A stretch of 64,000 nt of DNA from Mesorhizobium sp. Root102 (GTDB lineage Bacteria; Pseudomonadota; Alphaproteobacteria; Rhizobiales; Rhizobiaceae), in contig NZ_LMCP01000048.1 in assembly GCF_001425625.1 (NCBI RefSeq), positions 67,907 through 131,906 on the forward strand. The letters are read 5' to 3'. Every line of letters starts with the position of its first letter. The first letter of the stretch is position 1. This document shows, piece by piece, positions 43,572 to 52,110 of the stretch. Under the pieces are notes generated by a model. That model was not told the origin of the DNA. It did not search any database and saw nothing but the letters and a program-made list of their open reading frames with translations. The position numbers and the translations under genes are program-made.

Positions 43572-44546
43572 ATGACCCGTACCATCGTCGCCTCGGCGAC
43601 ACGAGAAATCATCATCGGCTTCGACCAGCCGTTCTGCGTGATCGGTGAACGCATCAACCCGACCGGCCGCAAGAAGCTGGCCGCCGAGATGATCGCGGGC
43701 AATTTCGAGACAGTCATCCGGGACGCGCTCGAGCAGGCAGCCTGTGGCGCCACCATGCTCGACGTCAATGCCGGTGTCACTTCGGTCAACCCGAACGAGA
43801 CCGAACCTGGCCTTTTGGTGCAGACGCTGGAGATCGTGCAGGGCCTGGTCGACCTGCCGCTGTCGATCGACAGTTCCGTGACCGCCGCGATCGAAGCAGC
43901 TCTCAAGGTCGCCAAGGGCCGCCCGTTGGTCAACTCCGTCACCGGCGAGGAAGAAAAGCTCGAGGCCATCCTGCCGCTGGTCAAGAAATACAACGTGCCC
44001 GTCGTCGCCATCTCCAACGACGAGACCGGCATTTCGATGGATCCGGACGTGCGCTTCGCCGTCGCCAAGAAGATCGTGCAACGCTGCGCCGATTTCGGCA
44101 TTCCCGCGCATGACGTCGTTGTCGATCCCTTGGTGATGCCGATCGGCGCGCTGGGCGACGCCGGCCGCCAGGTGTTCGCGCTGCTGCGCCGCCTGCGTGA
44201 AGAGCTCAAGGTCAACACCACCTGCGGCCTGTCCAACATCTCGTTCGGCCTGCCGCATCGCCACGGCATCAACGCCGCCTTCATCCCGATGGTGATCGGC
44301 GCCGGCATGACATCAGCCATCATGAACCCGGTGCGCCCGCAGGAGATGGAAGCCGTGCGCGGCGCCAATGTGCTGAACGGCACCGACGAGAACTGCACCA
44401 ACTGGATCCGCACCTACAAGGACTACAAGCCGGCCGAAGGCGGCCAGGCCGTTGCCGCCCCGACGCAGGTCAATACGCCGGGCGACGGCGCCAGCAATGG
44501 CGGCCGCCGCCGTGGCGGCCGTGAAGCCCGCATGGGCCGAGGATAA
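43572..44546 (+). CDS. Methyltetrahydrofolate:corrinoid methyltransferase (pterin-binding)
   Basis: 324 residues from the ATG at 43572 (GGAGAG upstream). The pterin-binding barrel motifs are FCVIGERINPTG, MLDVNAGVTS, SIDSSV and TTCGLSNISFGLP, as in AcsE/MetH pterin domains. It passes methyl groups between methyl-THF and the corrinoid protein. The last 21 residues are an Arg/Gly tail (GASNGGRRRGGREARMGRG). A palindromic operator precedes it. It lies downstream of metF and upstream of the reactivase gene. Confidence 0.92.
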   Translation: MTRTIVASATREIIIGFDQPFCVIGERINPTGRKKLAAEMIAGNFETVIRDALEQAACGATMLDVNAGVTSVNPNETEPGLLVQTLEIVQGLVDLPLSIDSSVTAAIEAALKVAKGRPLVNSVTGEEEKLEAILPLVKKYNVPVVAISNDETGISMDPDVRFAVAKKIVQRCADFGIPAHDVVVDPLVMPIGALGDAGRQVFALLRRLREELKVNTTCGLSNISFGLPHRHGINAAFIPMVIGAGMTSAIMNPVRPQEMEAVRGANVLNGTDENCTNWIRTYKDYKPAEGGQAVAAPTQVNTPGDGASNGGRRRGGREARMGRG

Positions 44547-44556
44547 GCGCGCAATC

Positions 44557-46647
44557 GTGAATTCACCTGCCAACATCACCGACCCGCTCGTGCTGTTCAT
44601 GCCGTCGGGCAAGCGCGGGCGGTTTCCTGTCGGCACCCCGGTGCTCGATGCCGCGCGCCAGCTTGGCGTCTATGTCGAAAGTGTGTGCGGCGGACGCGCC
44701 ACCTGTGGGCGCTGCCAGATCGAAGTGCAGGAAGGCAATTTCGCCAAGCACAAGATCGTTTCCTCCAACGACCACATCACGCCCAAGGGCGCCAAGGAAG
44801 AGCGCTATGAGCGCGTCCGTGGCCTGCCCGAACGGCGCCGTCTCTCCTGCTCGGCGCAGATCCTTGGCGACCTCGTCATCGACGTGCCGCAGGACACCGT
44901 CATCAACGCGCAGACCATCCGCAAGGACGCCGACACCAGGGTCATCGCCCGCGATGCGGCGATCCGCATGTGTTATGTCGAGATCGAAGAACCCGACATG
45001 CACAAGCCGCTCGGCGATCTCGACCGCCTGAAGATCGCGCTGATGCACGACTGGGGCCTGAAAAGCCTCGATTTCGATTTCTATCTGCTGCCGCAAGTGC
45101 AAGGCATCCTGCGCAAGGGCAACTGGACCGCGACCGCCGCCATCTACAAGGATGCCGACAGCGAGACCGCGCGCGTCGTGGCGTTGTGGCCTGGCCTCAA
45201 GAACGAAGCCTATGGGCTCGCCTGCGATATCGGCTCGACCACCATCGCCATGCATCTGGTGTCGCTGCTGTCGGGCCGCGTGGCCGCCTCGTCGGGCACG
45301 TCGAACCCGCAGATACGCTTTGGCGAGGATCTGATGAGCCGCGTCTCCTATGTGATGATGAATCCGGACGGCCGCGAAGGCATGACAGTCGCCGTACGTG
45401 AGGCGATCTCGGGTCTGGTCGACAAGGTCTGCGCTGAAGGCAATGTGCAGCGCAACGACATCCTGGACTCCGTCTTCGTCGGCAATCCGATCATGCACCA
45501 TCTGTTCCTCGGCATCGATCCGACCGAGCTTGGCGGCGCCCCCTTCGCGCTCGCCGTTTCGGGCGCGGTGCACATCAAGGCATCCGATATCGGCCTGAAG
45601 CTCAACCAGGGCGCACGGCTCTATATGCTGCCTTGCATCGCCGGGCATGTCGGTGCGGACGCGGCGGCGGTGACGCTGTCTGAAGGCCCGCACCGCCAAG
45701 ACGAGATGATGCTTATCGTCGATGTCGGCACCAATGCCGAGATCGTGCTTGGCAACCGTGCGCGGGTCGTGGCTGCTTCATCTCCGACTGGCCCGGCCTT
45801 CGAGGGTGCCGAAATCTCTGGCGGCCAGCGCGCCGCCCCAGGCGCCATCGAGCGCGTGCGCATCGATCCCGACACGCTGGAGCCAAAATACCGCGTCATC
45901 GGCTCGGAGCTGTGGTCCGACGAGCCGGGCTTCCTCGACAGCGTCCAGGCGACTGGCGTCACCGGTATCTGCGGCTCCGGCATCATCGAAGTGGTGGCCG
46001 AGATGTATCTCGCCGGCATCATCTCCGAGGACGGCGTCATCGACGGCGGACTTTCGGCCCGCTCTCCGCGCGTCACCGCCAACGGCCGCACCTTCTCCTA
46101 CGTGCTGAAGGAAGGGTCCGCCGCATTGAACGAAGATGGGCCGAAGATCACCATCACCCAGACCGACGTGCGCGCCATTCAGCTCGCCAAGGCGGCGCTC
46201 TATGCCGGCACCAAGCTGTTGATGGAAAAGCAGAACACCGACCATGTCGATCGCATCCACTTCGCCGGCGCCTTCGGCTCCTTCATCGATCCGAAATACG
46301 CCATGGTGCTCGGCCTGATCCCGGATTGCGACCTCGACAAGGTTTCGGCGGTCGGCAATGCCGCCGGTGCCGGTGCGCGCATGGCGCTGCTCAATCGCGG
46401 CTATCGCCGCGAGATCGAGGACACGGTCAGCAAGATCGAGAAGATCGAGACGGCGCTGGAACCGAAATTCCAGGAGCATTTCGTCTACGCCATGGCGTTG
46501 CCCAACAAGGTCGATCCGTTCCCGAAACTGTCGGCGGCGGTGAAACTGCCGCCGCGCAAGACGGTCAGCGAGGATGGCGTCGCCGGCGATGCCACCCCGC
46601 GCCGGCGTTCGCGCGAAGGCCACGCCGCCCGGCGCGGGCGGGAATAA
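44557..46647 (+). CDS. RACo-like corrinoid protein reactivase (2Fe-2S plus ASKHA domain)
   Basis: About 696 residues. The N-terminal 2Fe-2S ferredoxin domain shows CGGRATCGRCQ. The remainder is the DUF4445/ASKHA-type domain: CDIGSTTIAMHLVSLLSG, VDVGTNAEIVLG and GAEISGGQRAAPGAIERV. Such proteins reduce inactive Co(II) corrinoid to Co(I) at the cost of ATP. The GTG at 44557 is chosen because it follows the previous stop by 10 nt; a longer frame from 44452 overlaps that gene. The C-terminus has an RRRSREGHAARRGRE tail. Confidence 0.88.
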   Translation: MNSPANITDPLVLFMPSGKRGRFPVGTPVLDAARQLGVYVESVCGGRATCGRCQIEVQEGNFAKHKIVSSNDHITPKGAKEERYERVRGLPERRRLSCSAQILGDLVIDVPQDTVINAQTIRKDADTRVIARDAAIRMCYVEIEEPDMHKPLGDLDRLKIALMHDWGLKSLDFDFYLLPQVQGILRKGNWTATAAIYKDADSETARVVALWPGLKNEAYGLACDIGSTTIAMHLVSLLSGRVAASSGTSNPQIRFGEDLMSRVSYVMMNPDGREGMTVAVREAISGLVDKVCAEGNVQRNDILDSVFVGNPIMHHLFLGIDPTELGGAPFALAVSGAVHIKASDIGLKLNQGARLYMLPCIAGHVGADAAAVTLSEGPHRQDEMMLIVDVGTNAEIVLGNRARVVAASSPTGPAFEGAEISGGQRAAPGAIERVRIDPDTLEPKYRVIGSELWSDEPGFLDSVQATGVTGICGSGIIEVVAEMYLAGIISEDGVIDGGLSARSPRVTANGRTFSYVLKEGSAALNEDGPKITITQTDVRAIQLAKAALYAGTKLLMEKQNTDHVDRIHFAGAFGSFIDPKYAMVLGLIPDCDLDKVSAVGNAAGAGARMALLNRGYRREIEDTVSKIEKIETALEPKFQEHFVYAMALPNKVDPFPKLSAAVKLPPRKTVSEDGVAGDATPRRRSREGHAARRGRE

Positions 46648-46680
46648 GCGGCCGCGCTCGGGCCGCCGTCTTCCCAAACT

Positions 46681-46735
46681 CATTTGCATGCAAATGTTTC
46701 CGGATCAACCGATCCGGAAACCAAAACACTGTTTT
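46681..46735. repeat. Three consecutive dyads after the reactivase gene
   Basis: CATTTGCATGCAAATG (46681-46696) is a perfect 16-bp palindrome. TTTCCGGATC-AACC-GATCCGGAAA (46697-46720) is a perfect 10-bp hairpin. AAAAC-ACT-GTTTT (46723-46735) follows. They lie in the 180-nt gap between the reactivase and a small gene. The last parts resemble the 63267-63285 region (GAT-CGGAAACCAA). Confidence 0.6.
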
Positions 46736-46827
46736 CGTGAAATCCGCCAAATACATGGACGGCGCATTTAACCGGCATCGAACGGCAGGCAGAATCAGCC
46801 GCAGCACGGTCCAAGGGGAGACAAAAA

Positions 46828-47013
46828 ATGTCGATGCTCGAAAGCCTGGGCCGCTATGGTGCGGCCATCAAGAATGCCCATGACCGCAGCAAGGCACGGC
46901 GCCTGCTGAACAGCCTGCCGCCTGAGATCCAGAAGGATATCGGCTGGCCGGTGTCGCCGCGGTCCAGCGAAAAGGCGTCCCTCACCAGCGCTATCTGGAG
47001 CGCTGCGCGCTGA
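46828..47013 (+). CDS. DUF1127-like small protein A
   Basis: A 61-residue protein with LNSLPPEIQKDIGWP, the pattern of small DUF1127 proteins that influence phosphate and C/N metabolism in alphaproteobacteria by binding RNA. AAGGGGAG precedes the ATG. Similar to the protein encoded at 49356 (LPIELQKDIGWP). The role here is unknown. The gap 47014-47246 holds nothing I recognise. Confidence 0.75.
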   Translation: MSMLESLGRYGAAIKNAHDRSKARRLLNSLPPEIQKDIGWPVSPRSSEKASLTSAIWSAAR

Positions 47014-47246
47014 TGACCTTCGCCGACAAATGCGAACTGCTCGGCAGGCGCCGGGGATCTCGCATGTCCCCGGCGACCACCAGCAAGCGGCTGCGTGCCG
47101 CACTCTCGCCGCGTCGCTGATTACTGCGGCGCGGATCACACCAGCGTGTAGACACAGCGTAAATCTTGACATTTTCGGCCACGGCACGATCTTCCGGGAT
47201 AGTGGGGGTTCTCTTAGTCGGCTTTGGCCGAAGTCCGTGTATCCGC

Positions 47247-48200
47247 ATGCCAAGTTTGAAAAGCCATGTCGTGTCCTTCGTCCTGCGGCACAGCCGCAAG
47301 CAGGCGTTCGCCAGCCCGGAAAACCTGCAGCGCTGGATCGCGGCCGCGCGCAAGACCGAGAACCACCGGCCCCCTGCCTCACTGCACCAACGTTTCGACA
47401 TCGGGACACACACCGTGGACGGCTTTCCGGTCTACGAAATCGCCCCCAGAGACGGCGAGCGAAAGCGGATTCTCTACTTGCACGGCGGCGCCTATGTCTT
47501 TGAAATCACGCCCTATCATTGGCATCTGATCGCCGACATGGCGGATCGGCTCGGCTACGGCATCACGGTGCCGATCTATCCCATCGCCCCCGAACACGAT
47601 TTCCACGCCATGTTCGGCATGGTCGGCGGCGTCTACCGCCAGATGCTCGACGAGACGGAGGCCGAAGACATCGTGTTCATGGGCGATTCCGCCGGCGGCA
47701 ACATGGCCGTCGTGCTGACCATGATGGCTGCGGAACAGGCCTTGCCGCTGCCGTCACGCCATGTGCTGATTTCACCCGGCCTCGATATGTCGCTTTCGAA
47801 CCCAAAACTCTTCGAGGCCGAACGCAACGACCCGTGGCTCGGCATTCCCGGCGGCCTGGAAGCGATCCGGATGTACAGTGCCGGCATCGACCGCAGCGAC
47901 TGGCACATCAGCCCGCTCTACGGCGATCTGTCGGTGCTGCCGAAAACGCTGCTGTTGACCGGCTCGCGCGATCTTCTGACCCCCGACAATCTGATCTTCG
48001 CCGAAAAGGCGCGTGCCGCCGGCGTCGAGGTCGATGTCGTCCACGAGGAAGGCATGTTCCACGTCTGGCCCTTGATCGACATGCCGGAAGCACGCCGCGC
48101 GCGGCAGCACATCGTCGCTTTTCTCAGCGAGAGCCCCTCGCCGATCAGGCAAGACACGAGGACAAGGCTCGAAGCGCCCTCCGCCGAAGCGGCGGAGTAG
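47247..48200 (+). CDS. Alpha/beta hydrolase, hormone-sensitive lipase type
   Basis: 317 residues from the ATG at 47247. The oxyanion motif LHGGAYVFE and nucleophile GDSAGGN define the HSL group; DLLTPDN and EEGMFHVWPLI hold the acid and His. It hydrolyses carboxylic esters in the cytoplasm. The start lacks a strong ribosome site; the frame extends to 47166. Confidence 0.83.
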   Translation: MPSLKSHVVSFVLRHSRKQAFASPENLQRWIAAARKTENHRPPASLHQRFDIGTHTVDGFPVYEIAPRDGERKRILYLHGGAYVFEITPYHWHLIADMADRLGYGITVPIYPIAPEHDFHAMFGMVGGVYRQMLDETEAEDIVFMGDSAGGNMAVVLTMMAAEQALPLPSRHVLISPGLDMSLSNPKLFEAERNDPWLGIPGGLEAIRMYSAGIDRSDWHISPLYGDLSVLPKTLLLTGSRDLLTPDNLIFAEKARAAGVEVDVVHEEGMFHVWPLIDMPEARRARQHIVAFLSESPSPIRQDTRTRLEAPSAEAAE

Positions 48201-48232
48201 CGCTCTCTTCTGGATCGGCCCCTACTGGCGGA

Positions 48233-49132
48233 TCAGAACTTGCCGGTTTCCCGGAACACTTCGAAGGTCGCGCGGATGTGGTCGGCGACTGCCTTGACCG
48301 GCGCGCTGGCGTCCGGCGCCACCACCATCGCCAGATTGTAGGTGCCGATGTCGGGCATGCCGTCCTTCGGGCAGAGTTCGACCATGTCGTTGCCAAGGAA
48401 CGACTTCGGCAGCGGCGCCACTGCGAGATCGGACATGATCGCGGCACGCTGGCCGGCCGTGTGCGCGCTCATATAGGCGATGCGGTAATTGCGGCCTTCG
48501 CGGCCAAGCGCATCGAGCGCTCCGGCGCGCCAGGCGCAGCCCTCTTCCCACAGCGACACCGGCAAGGGCTCGCGCAGATGCGCGCAACCGCCCTTGGCGC
48601 CGGCCCAGACGATCGGCTCGGTCAGCAGCACCTCGGCGCCGAGCGCGCTGGTCTTGTAGGAATTGGTCAAGAGCGTGATGTCGAGCGCCCGGTCGTCCAT
48701 GCGCCGGCGCAGATTGCTGCTCTGGTCGATGGTGACGTCGACGGCGATCGACGGATGCGACTGCGCAAAACGCTTCAGCACATGCGGCAGCACGCGCTCG
48801 CCGTAATCGTCCGGCGAACCAAGCCGCACCACACCGACAATCTCGGGAATGATGAACTTCGACACCACCTCGCGGTTGATCGACAGCAGCCGGCGGGCAT
48901 AGCCGAGCAGCATTTCGCCGTCCGTGGTCAGCGACACTGAGCGGGCGTCACGCGCGAACACCGAGCGGCCGAGAATGTCCTCCAGCTTCTTGATCTGCAT
49001 GGAGACGGCCGACGGCGTGCGAAACACGGCGTTCGCGGCGGTGGTGAAGCTGCCGGTCTCGGCAATCGCCACGAAAGTGCGCAAGACGTCGAGATCAAGC
49101 AGTGGCAGTGGATGATTGAGCGGGGCGTTCAT
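48233..49132 (-). CDS. LysR-family transcriptional regulator
   Basis: A 299-residue protein with the LysR helix-turn-helix (FVAIAETGSFTTAANAVFRTPSAVSMQIKKLE, residues about 15-46) and an effector domain. It likely regulates the divergent small gene at 49356 or a distant target; the ligand is unknown. The start is the ATG at 49132. Confidence 0.88.
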   Translation of the reverse strand: MNAPLNHPLPLLDLDVLRTFVAIAETGSFTTAANAVFRTPSAVSMQIKKLEDILGRSVFARDARSVSLTTDGEMLLGYARRLLSINREVVSKFIIPEIVGVVRLGSPDDYGERVLPHVLKRFAQSHPSIAVDVTIDQSSNLRRRMDDRALDITLLTNSYKTSALGAEVLLTEPIVWAGAKGGCAHLREPLPVSLWEEGCAWRAGALDALGREGRNYRIAYMSAHTAGQRAAIMSDLAVAPLPKSFLGNDMVELCPKDGMPDIGTYNLAMVVAPDASAPVKAVADHIRATFEVFRETGKF

Positions 49133-49355
49133 GGGAATCGACCTTCAATTTTTCTGATACAAAGCATCATTCCATTTCGTTTGATTGAACATTAGATTGG
49201 GAGGATAGTCAACTCCATCGAAGCAGGTTGCTGCCACAAGCAGCCATGAAACGACCACGACACAAACCTGCAATCGACACGAAATGAAGCTGAAACAAAC
49301 CCGAGGTAACCAACACGCTGCCTGGCATCCCTGCCCGGCACCAAAGGAGAATGAA

Positions 49356-49541
49356 ATGTCTATCCTGTCGTCCCTTGGTCGCATCGCGACCGAATTCAGC
49401 GCGGCCCGCGCCCGCTACCAGACCGAACGCGCCATCCGCTCCCTGCCGATCGAACTGCAGAAGGATATCGGCTGGCCTGAGGTTTCCGACACCAAGACCA
49501 GTTCACGCAATGGCGTCGGATCCTGGGCTGGAGCAAAGTAG
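49356..49541 (+). CDS. DUF1127-like small protein B
   Basis: A 61-residue protein with RAIRSLPIELQKDIGWPE. AAAGGAG precedes the ATG. It is a paralogue of the 46828 gene product. A strong terminator follows. It is divergent from a LysR gene. Confidence 0.75.
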   Translation: MSILSSLGRIATEFSAARARYQTERAIRSLPIELQKDIGWPEVSDTKTSSRNGVGSWAGAK

Positions 49542-49560
49542 ATCGTGTGTACCAAATGCT

Positions 49561-49604
49561 GAAGGCCTGCCGCGCGAACAAGCCCGGCAGGCCTTCTCTG
49601 TTTT
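49561..49604 (+). terminator. Rho-independent terminator of the 49356 gene
   Basis: GAAGGCCTGCCG (49561-49572) pairs perfectly with CGGCAGGCCTTC (49585-49596), followed by TCTGTTTT. The rest of the gap to 49880 holds regulatory boxes and no gene. Confidence 0.88.
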
Positions 49605-49732
49605 ATTTGTATTCAAATAATTTTTCGAGCCATGCCGCCAGCACATGACGCATATGAGAAAGCCGCATAGCAGCTCCTGCTTCCAATTAATGCCTTGTAA
49701 ATAATCGCAAATTTCGTGCGCCTTGCCCAAAT

Positions 49733-49753
49733 TTGTCGCAATCGATGTCGCAT
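49733..49753. promoter_or_regulatory. Tandem TGTCGCA boxes before a small gene
   Basis: TTGTCGCA (49733-49740) and ATGTCGCAT (49745-49753) are tandem copies of the box seen at the AraC regulator, 130 nt before the 44-residue gene. Confidence 0.45.
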
Positions 49754-49880
49754 TTCATATCAAGCGCTTCGCTTTTGCGATTTAGTTTCTGCTTACACAA
49801 GCCTATATCAGCTGCAGCAAACGAGCTGCCCCACTCCATCAAGCGAAGGCGACCCGTCTGAGCAACAAATGGAGATGATC

Positions 49881-50015
49881 ATGAAGCTTTTTGCACGCCT
49901 CTTCGTCCGCCGCGAAATGAACCTGACCACCGCTCTTGAGCGTCAGCGCCTCGCCAACACCATGCCCGGCCAGACCGGTGCCATGAATGCGGCGCGCCTC
50001 GGCTTCGTCGCCTGA
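49881..50015 (+). CDS. Small basic protein, 44 residues
   Basis: Starting with MKLFARLFVRREMNLTTALERQRLANT, it resembles small DUF1127-type proteins in size and basic character but not in motif. ATGGAGATGATC just upstream supplies a ribosome site. It is followed by a terminator and preceded by tandem TGTCGCA boxes. Function unknown. Confidence 0.55.
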   Translation: MKLFARLFVRREMNLTTALERQRLANTMPGQTGAMNAARLGFVA

Positions 50016-50058
50016 AGATTTTCCCGGCAGCGCATCCCTGCCGCTGCTTTAAAACTGT

Positions 50059-50092
50059 AACGCCGCCTGGCTCCAGCCAAGGCGGCGTTTTT
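50059..50092 (+). terminator. Rho-independent terminator of the 49881 gene
   Basis: AACGCCGCCT (50059-50068) pairs with AGGCGGCGTT (50079/80-50089), followed by TTT. The stem is perfect over 10 bp. Confidence 0.85.
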
Positions 50093-50171
50093 GTTCTGCC
50101 CGCAGGCCGTACGCTGCCTCTCGCTTGAACAGTTGGTGCCACTTCCAGGGCTCGCGGCATGCCGTTTGCCC

Positions 50172-50267
50172 ATTTGCGACCCATGTCGCAAATTTAATCT
50201 TGTCGTAGCGGCATAGCCGATTGACAAGAATGGTTTTTCCTGATGTCGCTATGCTATTCGCGACATC
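50172..50267. promoter_or_regulatory. Two TGTCGC dyads upstream of the AraC regulator
   Basis: ATTTGCGAC-CCAT-GTCGCAAAT (50172-50193) is a perfect 9-bp dyad, and GATGTCGC-10-GCGACATC (50242-50267) a perfect 8-bp dyad. A TTGACA lies between them (50221-50226). They precede a regulator of the family known to bind TGTCGC, implying autoregulation. Confidence 0.65.
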
Positions 50268-50297
50268 CTGTTCGCGCCATGGCTGCGTGAGGTTCCC

Positions 50298-51299
50298 TTG
50301 AACGCCGTAAAGCATCCGATCAAGCGATCGTTTGTATTCTTCCTTGTTCCCGATTTCACCATGATCGCTTTTGCGACCGCGCTCGACCCGCTGCGCTCGG
50401 CCAATCGCATGCTTGGCTACGAGGCCTATTGCTGGCGCCTTGCCAGTATCGACGGCAAGCCGGTGCGTGCCTCGAACGGGGTCGAATGCGCGGTCAACAC
50501 CTCGCTTGAGGATGAACGCAAGAAGATGGCAGGCCCCGACCGGCCGAACATGGCCATAGTCTGCAGCGGCATCAATGTCGAGCGTTACCAGAACAAGTCC
50601 GCCTTCGCCTGGCTGCGCGAGGAATACAATCGCGGCGTCGCCGTCGGCGGCCTGTGCACCGGCGCGCATATCCTCGCCGCCGCCGGCCTGTTGTCCAACA
50701 AGCGCTGCGCCATCCACTGGGAGAACCTGCCGGGCTTTTCCGAGGCGTTCCCGAAGGCCAATGTCTTTGCTGACCTCTTCGAGATCGACCAGAACATCTA
50801 CACCTGCGCCGGCGGCACCGCCGCGCTCGACATGATGCTGAAGCTGATCGGCGACGACTTCGACGAAAATCTCGTCAACCGCGTCTGCGAGCAGGTGCTG
50901 ACCGACCGCGTGCGCAGCCCGACCGACCGCCAGCGCCTGCCGCTGCGCGCCCGCCTTGGCGTCCAGAACTCGAAAGTGCTGACCATCATCGAACTGATGG
51001 AGGCAAACTTGTCCGAGCCGCTGTCGCTGATCGAGATCGCCGACCATGTCGACCTGTCGCGGCGTCAGATCGAACGGCTGTTCCGCACCGAGATGGGCCG
51101 CTCCCCTGCCCGCTACTATCTGGAAATCCGGCTCGACCGCGCCCGGCACCTGCTGATCCAGTCGTCGATGCCGGTGGTCGAGGTGGCGGTCGCCTGCGGC
51201 TTCGTCTCGGCCTCGCATTTCTCGAAATGCTACCGCGAGCTCTACGCCCGCTCGCCGCAGCAGGAGCGCGTCGACCGCAAGCAGCTGCTGGCGGCCTGA
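50298..51299 (+). CDS. GlxA/GbdR-type AraC regulator (GATase1-like plus HTH)
   Basis: A 333-residue protein with an N-terminal GATase1-like domain (VGGLCTGAHILAAAGLL holds the elbow Cys) and a C-terminal AraC DNA-binding domain (residues about 230-325, LSLIEIADHVDLSRRQIERLF). The architecture matches GbdR, CdhR, SouR and ArgR, which sense betaines, carnitine, sarcosine or arginine. The TTG start at 50298 has GAGG upstream. Two TGTCGC dyads lie before it. It is a good candidate for the master regulator of the demethylation genes. Ligand unproven. Confidence 0.85.
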   Translation: MNAVKHPIKRSFVFFLVPDFTMIAFATALDPLRSANRMLGYEAYCWRLASIDGKPVRASNGVECAVNTSLEDERKKMAGPDRPNMAIVCSGINVERYQNKSAFAWLREEYNRGVAVGGLCTGAHILAAAGLLSNKRCAIHWENLPGFSEAFPKANVFADLFEIDQNIYTCAGGTAALDMMLKLIGDDFDENLVNRVCEQVLTDRVRSPTDRQRLPLRARLGVQNSKVLTIIELMEANLSEPLSLIEIADHVDLSRRQIERLFRTEMGRSPARYYLEIRLDRARHLLIQSSMPVVEVAVACGFVSASHFSKCYRELYARSPQQERVDRKQLLAA

Positions 51300-51318
51300 T
51301 CCGATAGATTTAGGAAGC

Positions 51319-52110
51319 TTACGCCGGCTGCGCCTGCACCGTGCGCATTGCTTCGACGCGGATGTCCTCGGTCAGCCGCGCCTTCAGCGCCGAGAATTCC
51401 GGGCTGGTCTTCAGCGTGTAGTGGCGTGGATGCGGCAGGTCGATGGCGACATCCGACTTGATGCGGCCGGGCCGCGCCGTCATCACGATCACGCGCGAGG
51501 CCATGAAGATGGCTTCCTCGATGTCGTGGGTGACGAACAGCACCGTCTTCTTGCGCCGTTCCCAGATGCCGAGGAGCAGCTCCTGCATCAGACCGCGGGT
51601 CTGGTTGTCGAGCGCGCCGAACGGCTCGTCGAGCAAAAGGATCTCCGGATCGTTCGCCAGCGCCCGGGCAATCGCCGTACGCTGCTGCATGCCACCCGAG
51701 AGCTGCTTCGGCCAGTGGTTCTCGAACCCCTTCAGCCCGACAAGGTCGACATAGGAAGCGACTATCTCGTCCCGCTCTTTTTCGGGCAAGCCGCGTTCGC
51801 GCAGGCCGAAGGCGATGTTTTCGGCGACCGTCAGCCAGGGAAACAGCGTGTAGGACTGGAAGACCATGCCGCGGTCCGGACCTGGCCGGGTCACCGCCTT
51901 GCCGTCGAGCAGCACACGGCCTTCGCTTGGCGCTTCCAGGCCGGCGACGATCCTGAGCAATGTCGACTTCCCGCAGCCGGATGGTCCGAGGATGGTGATG
52001 AAGTCGTTGGCGGCGACCGCCAGGTCGATCGGCATCAAGGCCTTGACCGGCTCTCCGCCGCGCACGCCGGCGAAAGTGCGCGAGACGCCTTCGATGAGGA
52101 GCTTGCTCAC
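51319..52110 (-). CDS. ABC transporter ATPase (nitrate/taurine type)
   Basis: 263 residues from a GTG at 52110 that overlaps the permease stop (GTGA) and has GGAG upstream. Walker A GPSGCGKST, signature LSGGMQQR, Walker B LLLDEPFGALD and H-loop VTHD are complete. It powers uptake together with the next two genes. An alternative start is 52122. Confidence 0.9.
   Translation of the reverse strand: MSKLLIEGVSRTFAGVRGGEPVKALMPIDLAVAANDFITILGPSGCGKSTLLRIVAGLEAPSEGRVLLDGKAVTRPGPDRGMVFQSYTLFPWLTVAENIAFGLRERGLPEKERDEIVASYVDLVGLKGFENHWPKQLSGGMQQRTAIARALANDPEILLLDEPFGALDNQTRGLMQELLLGIWERRKKTVLFVTHDIEEAIFMASRVIVMTARPGRIKSDVAIDLPHPRHYTLKTSPEFSALKARLTEDIRVEAMRTVQAQPA

Noticed and set aside
44452..44556. 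Longer N-terminus for the RACo-like reactivase
   Set aside because: It would overlap the Arg/Gly tail of the pterin methyltransferase in another frame. The GTG at 44557 avoids that and begins just before the ferredoxin domain.
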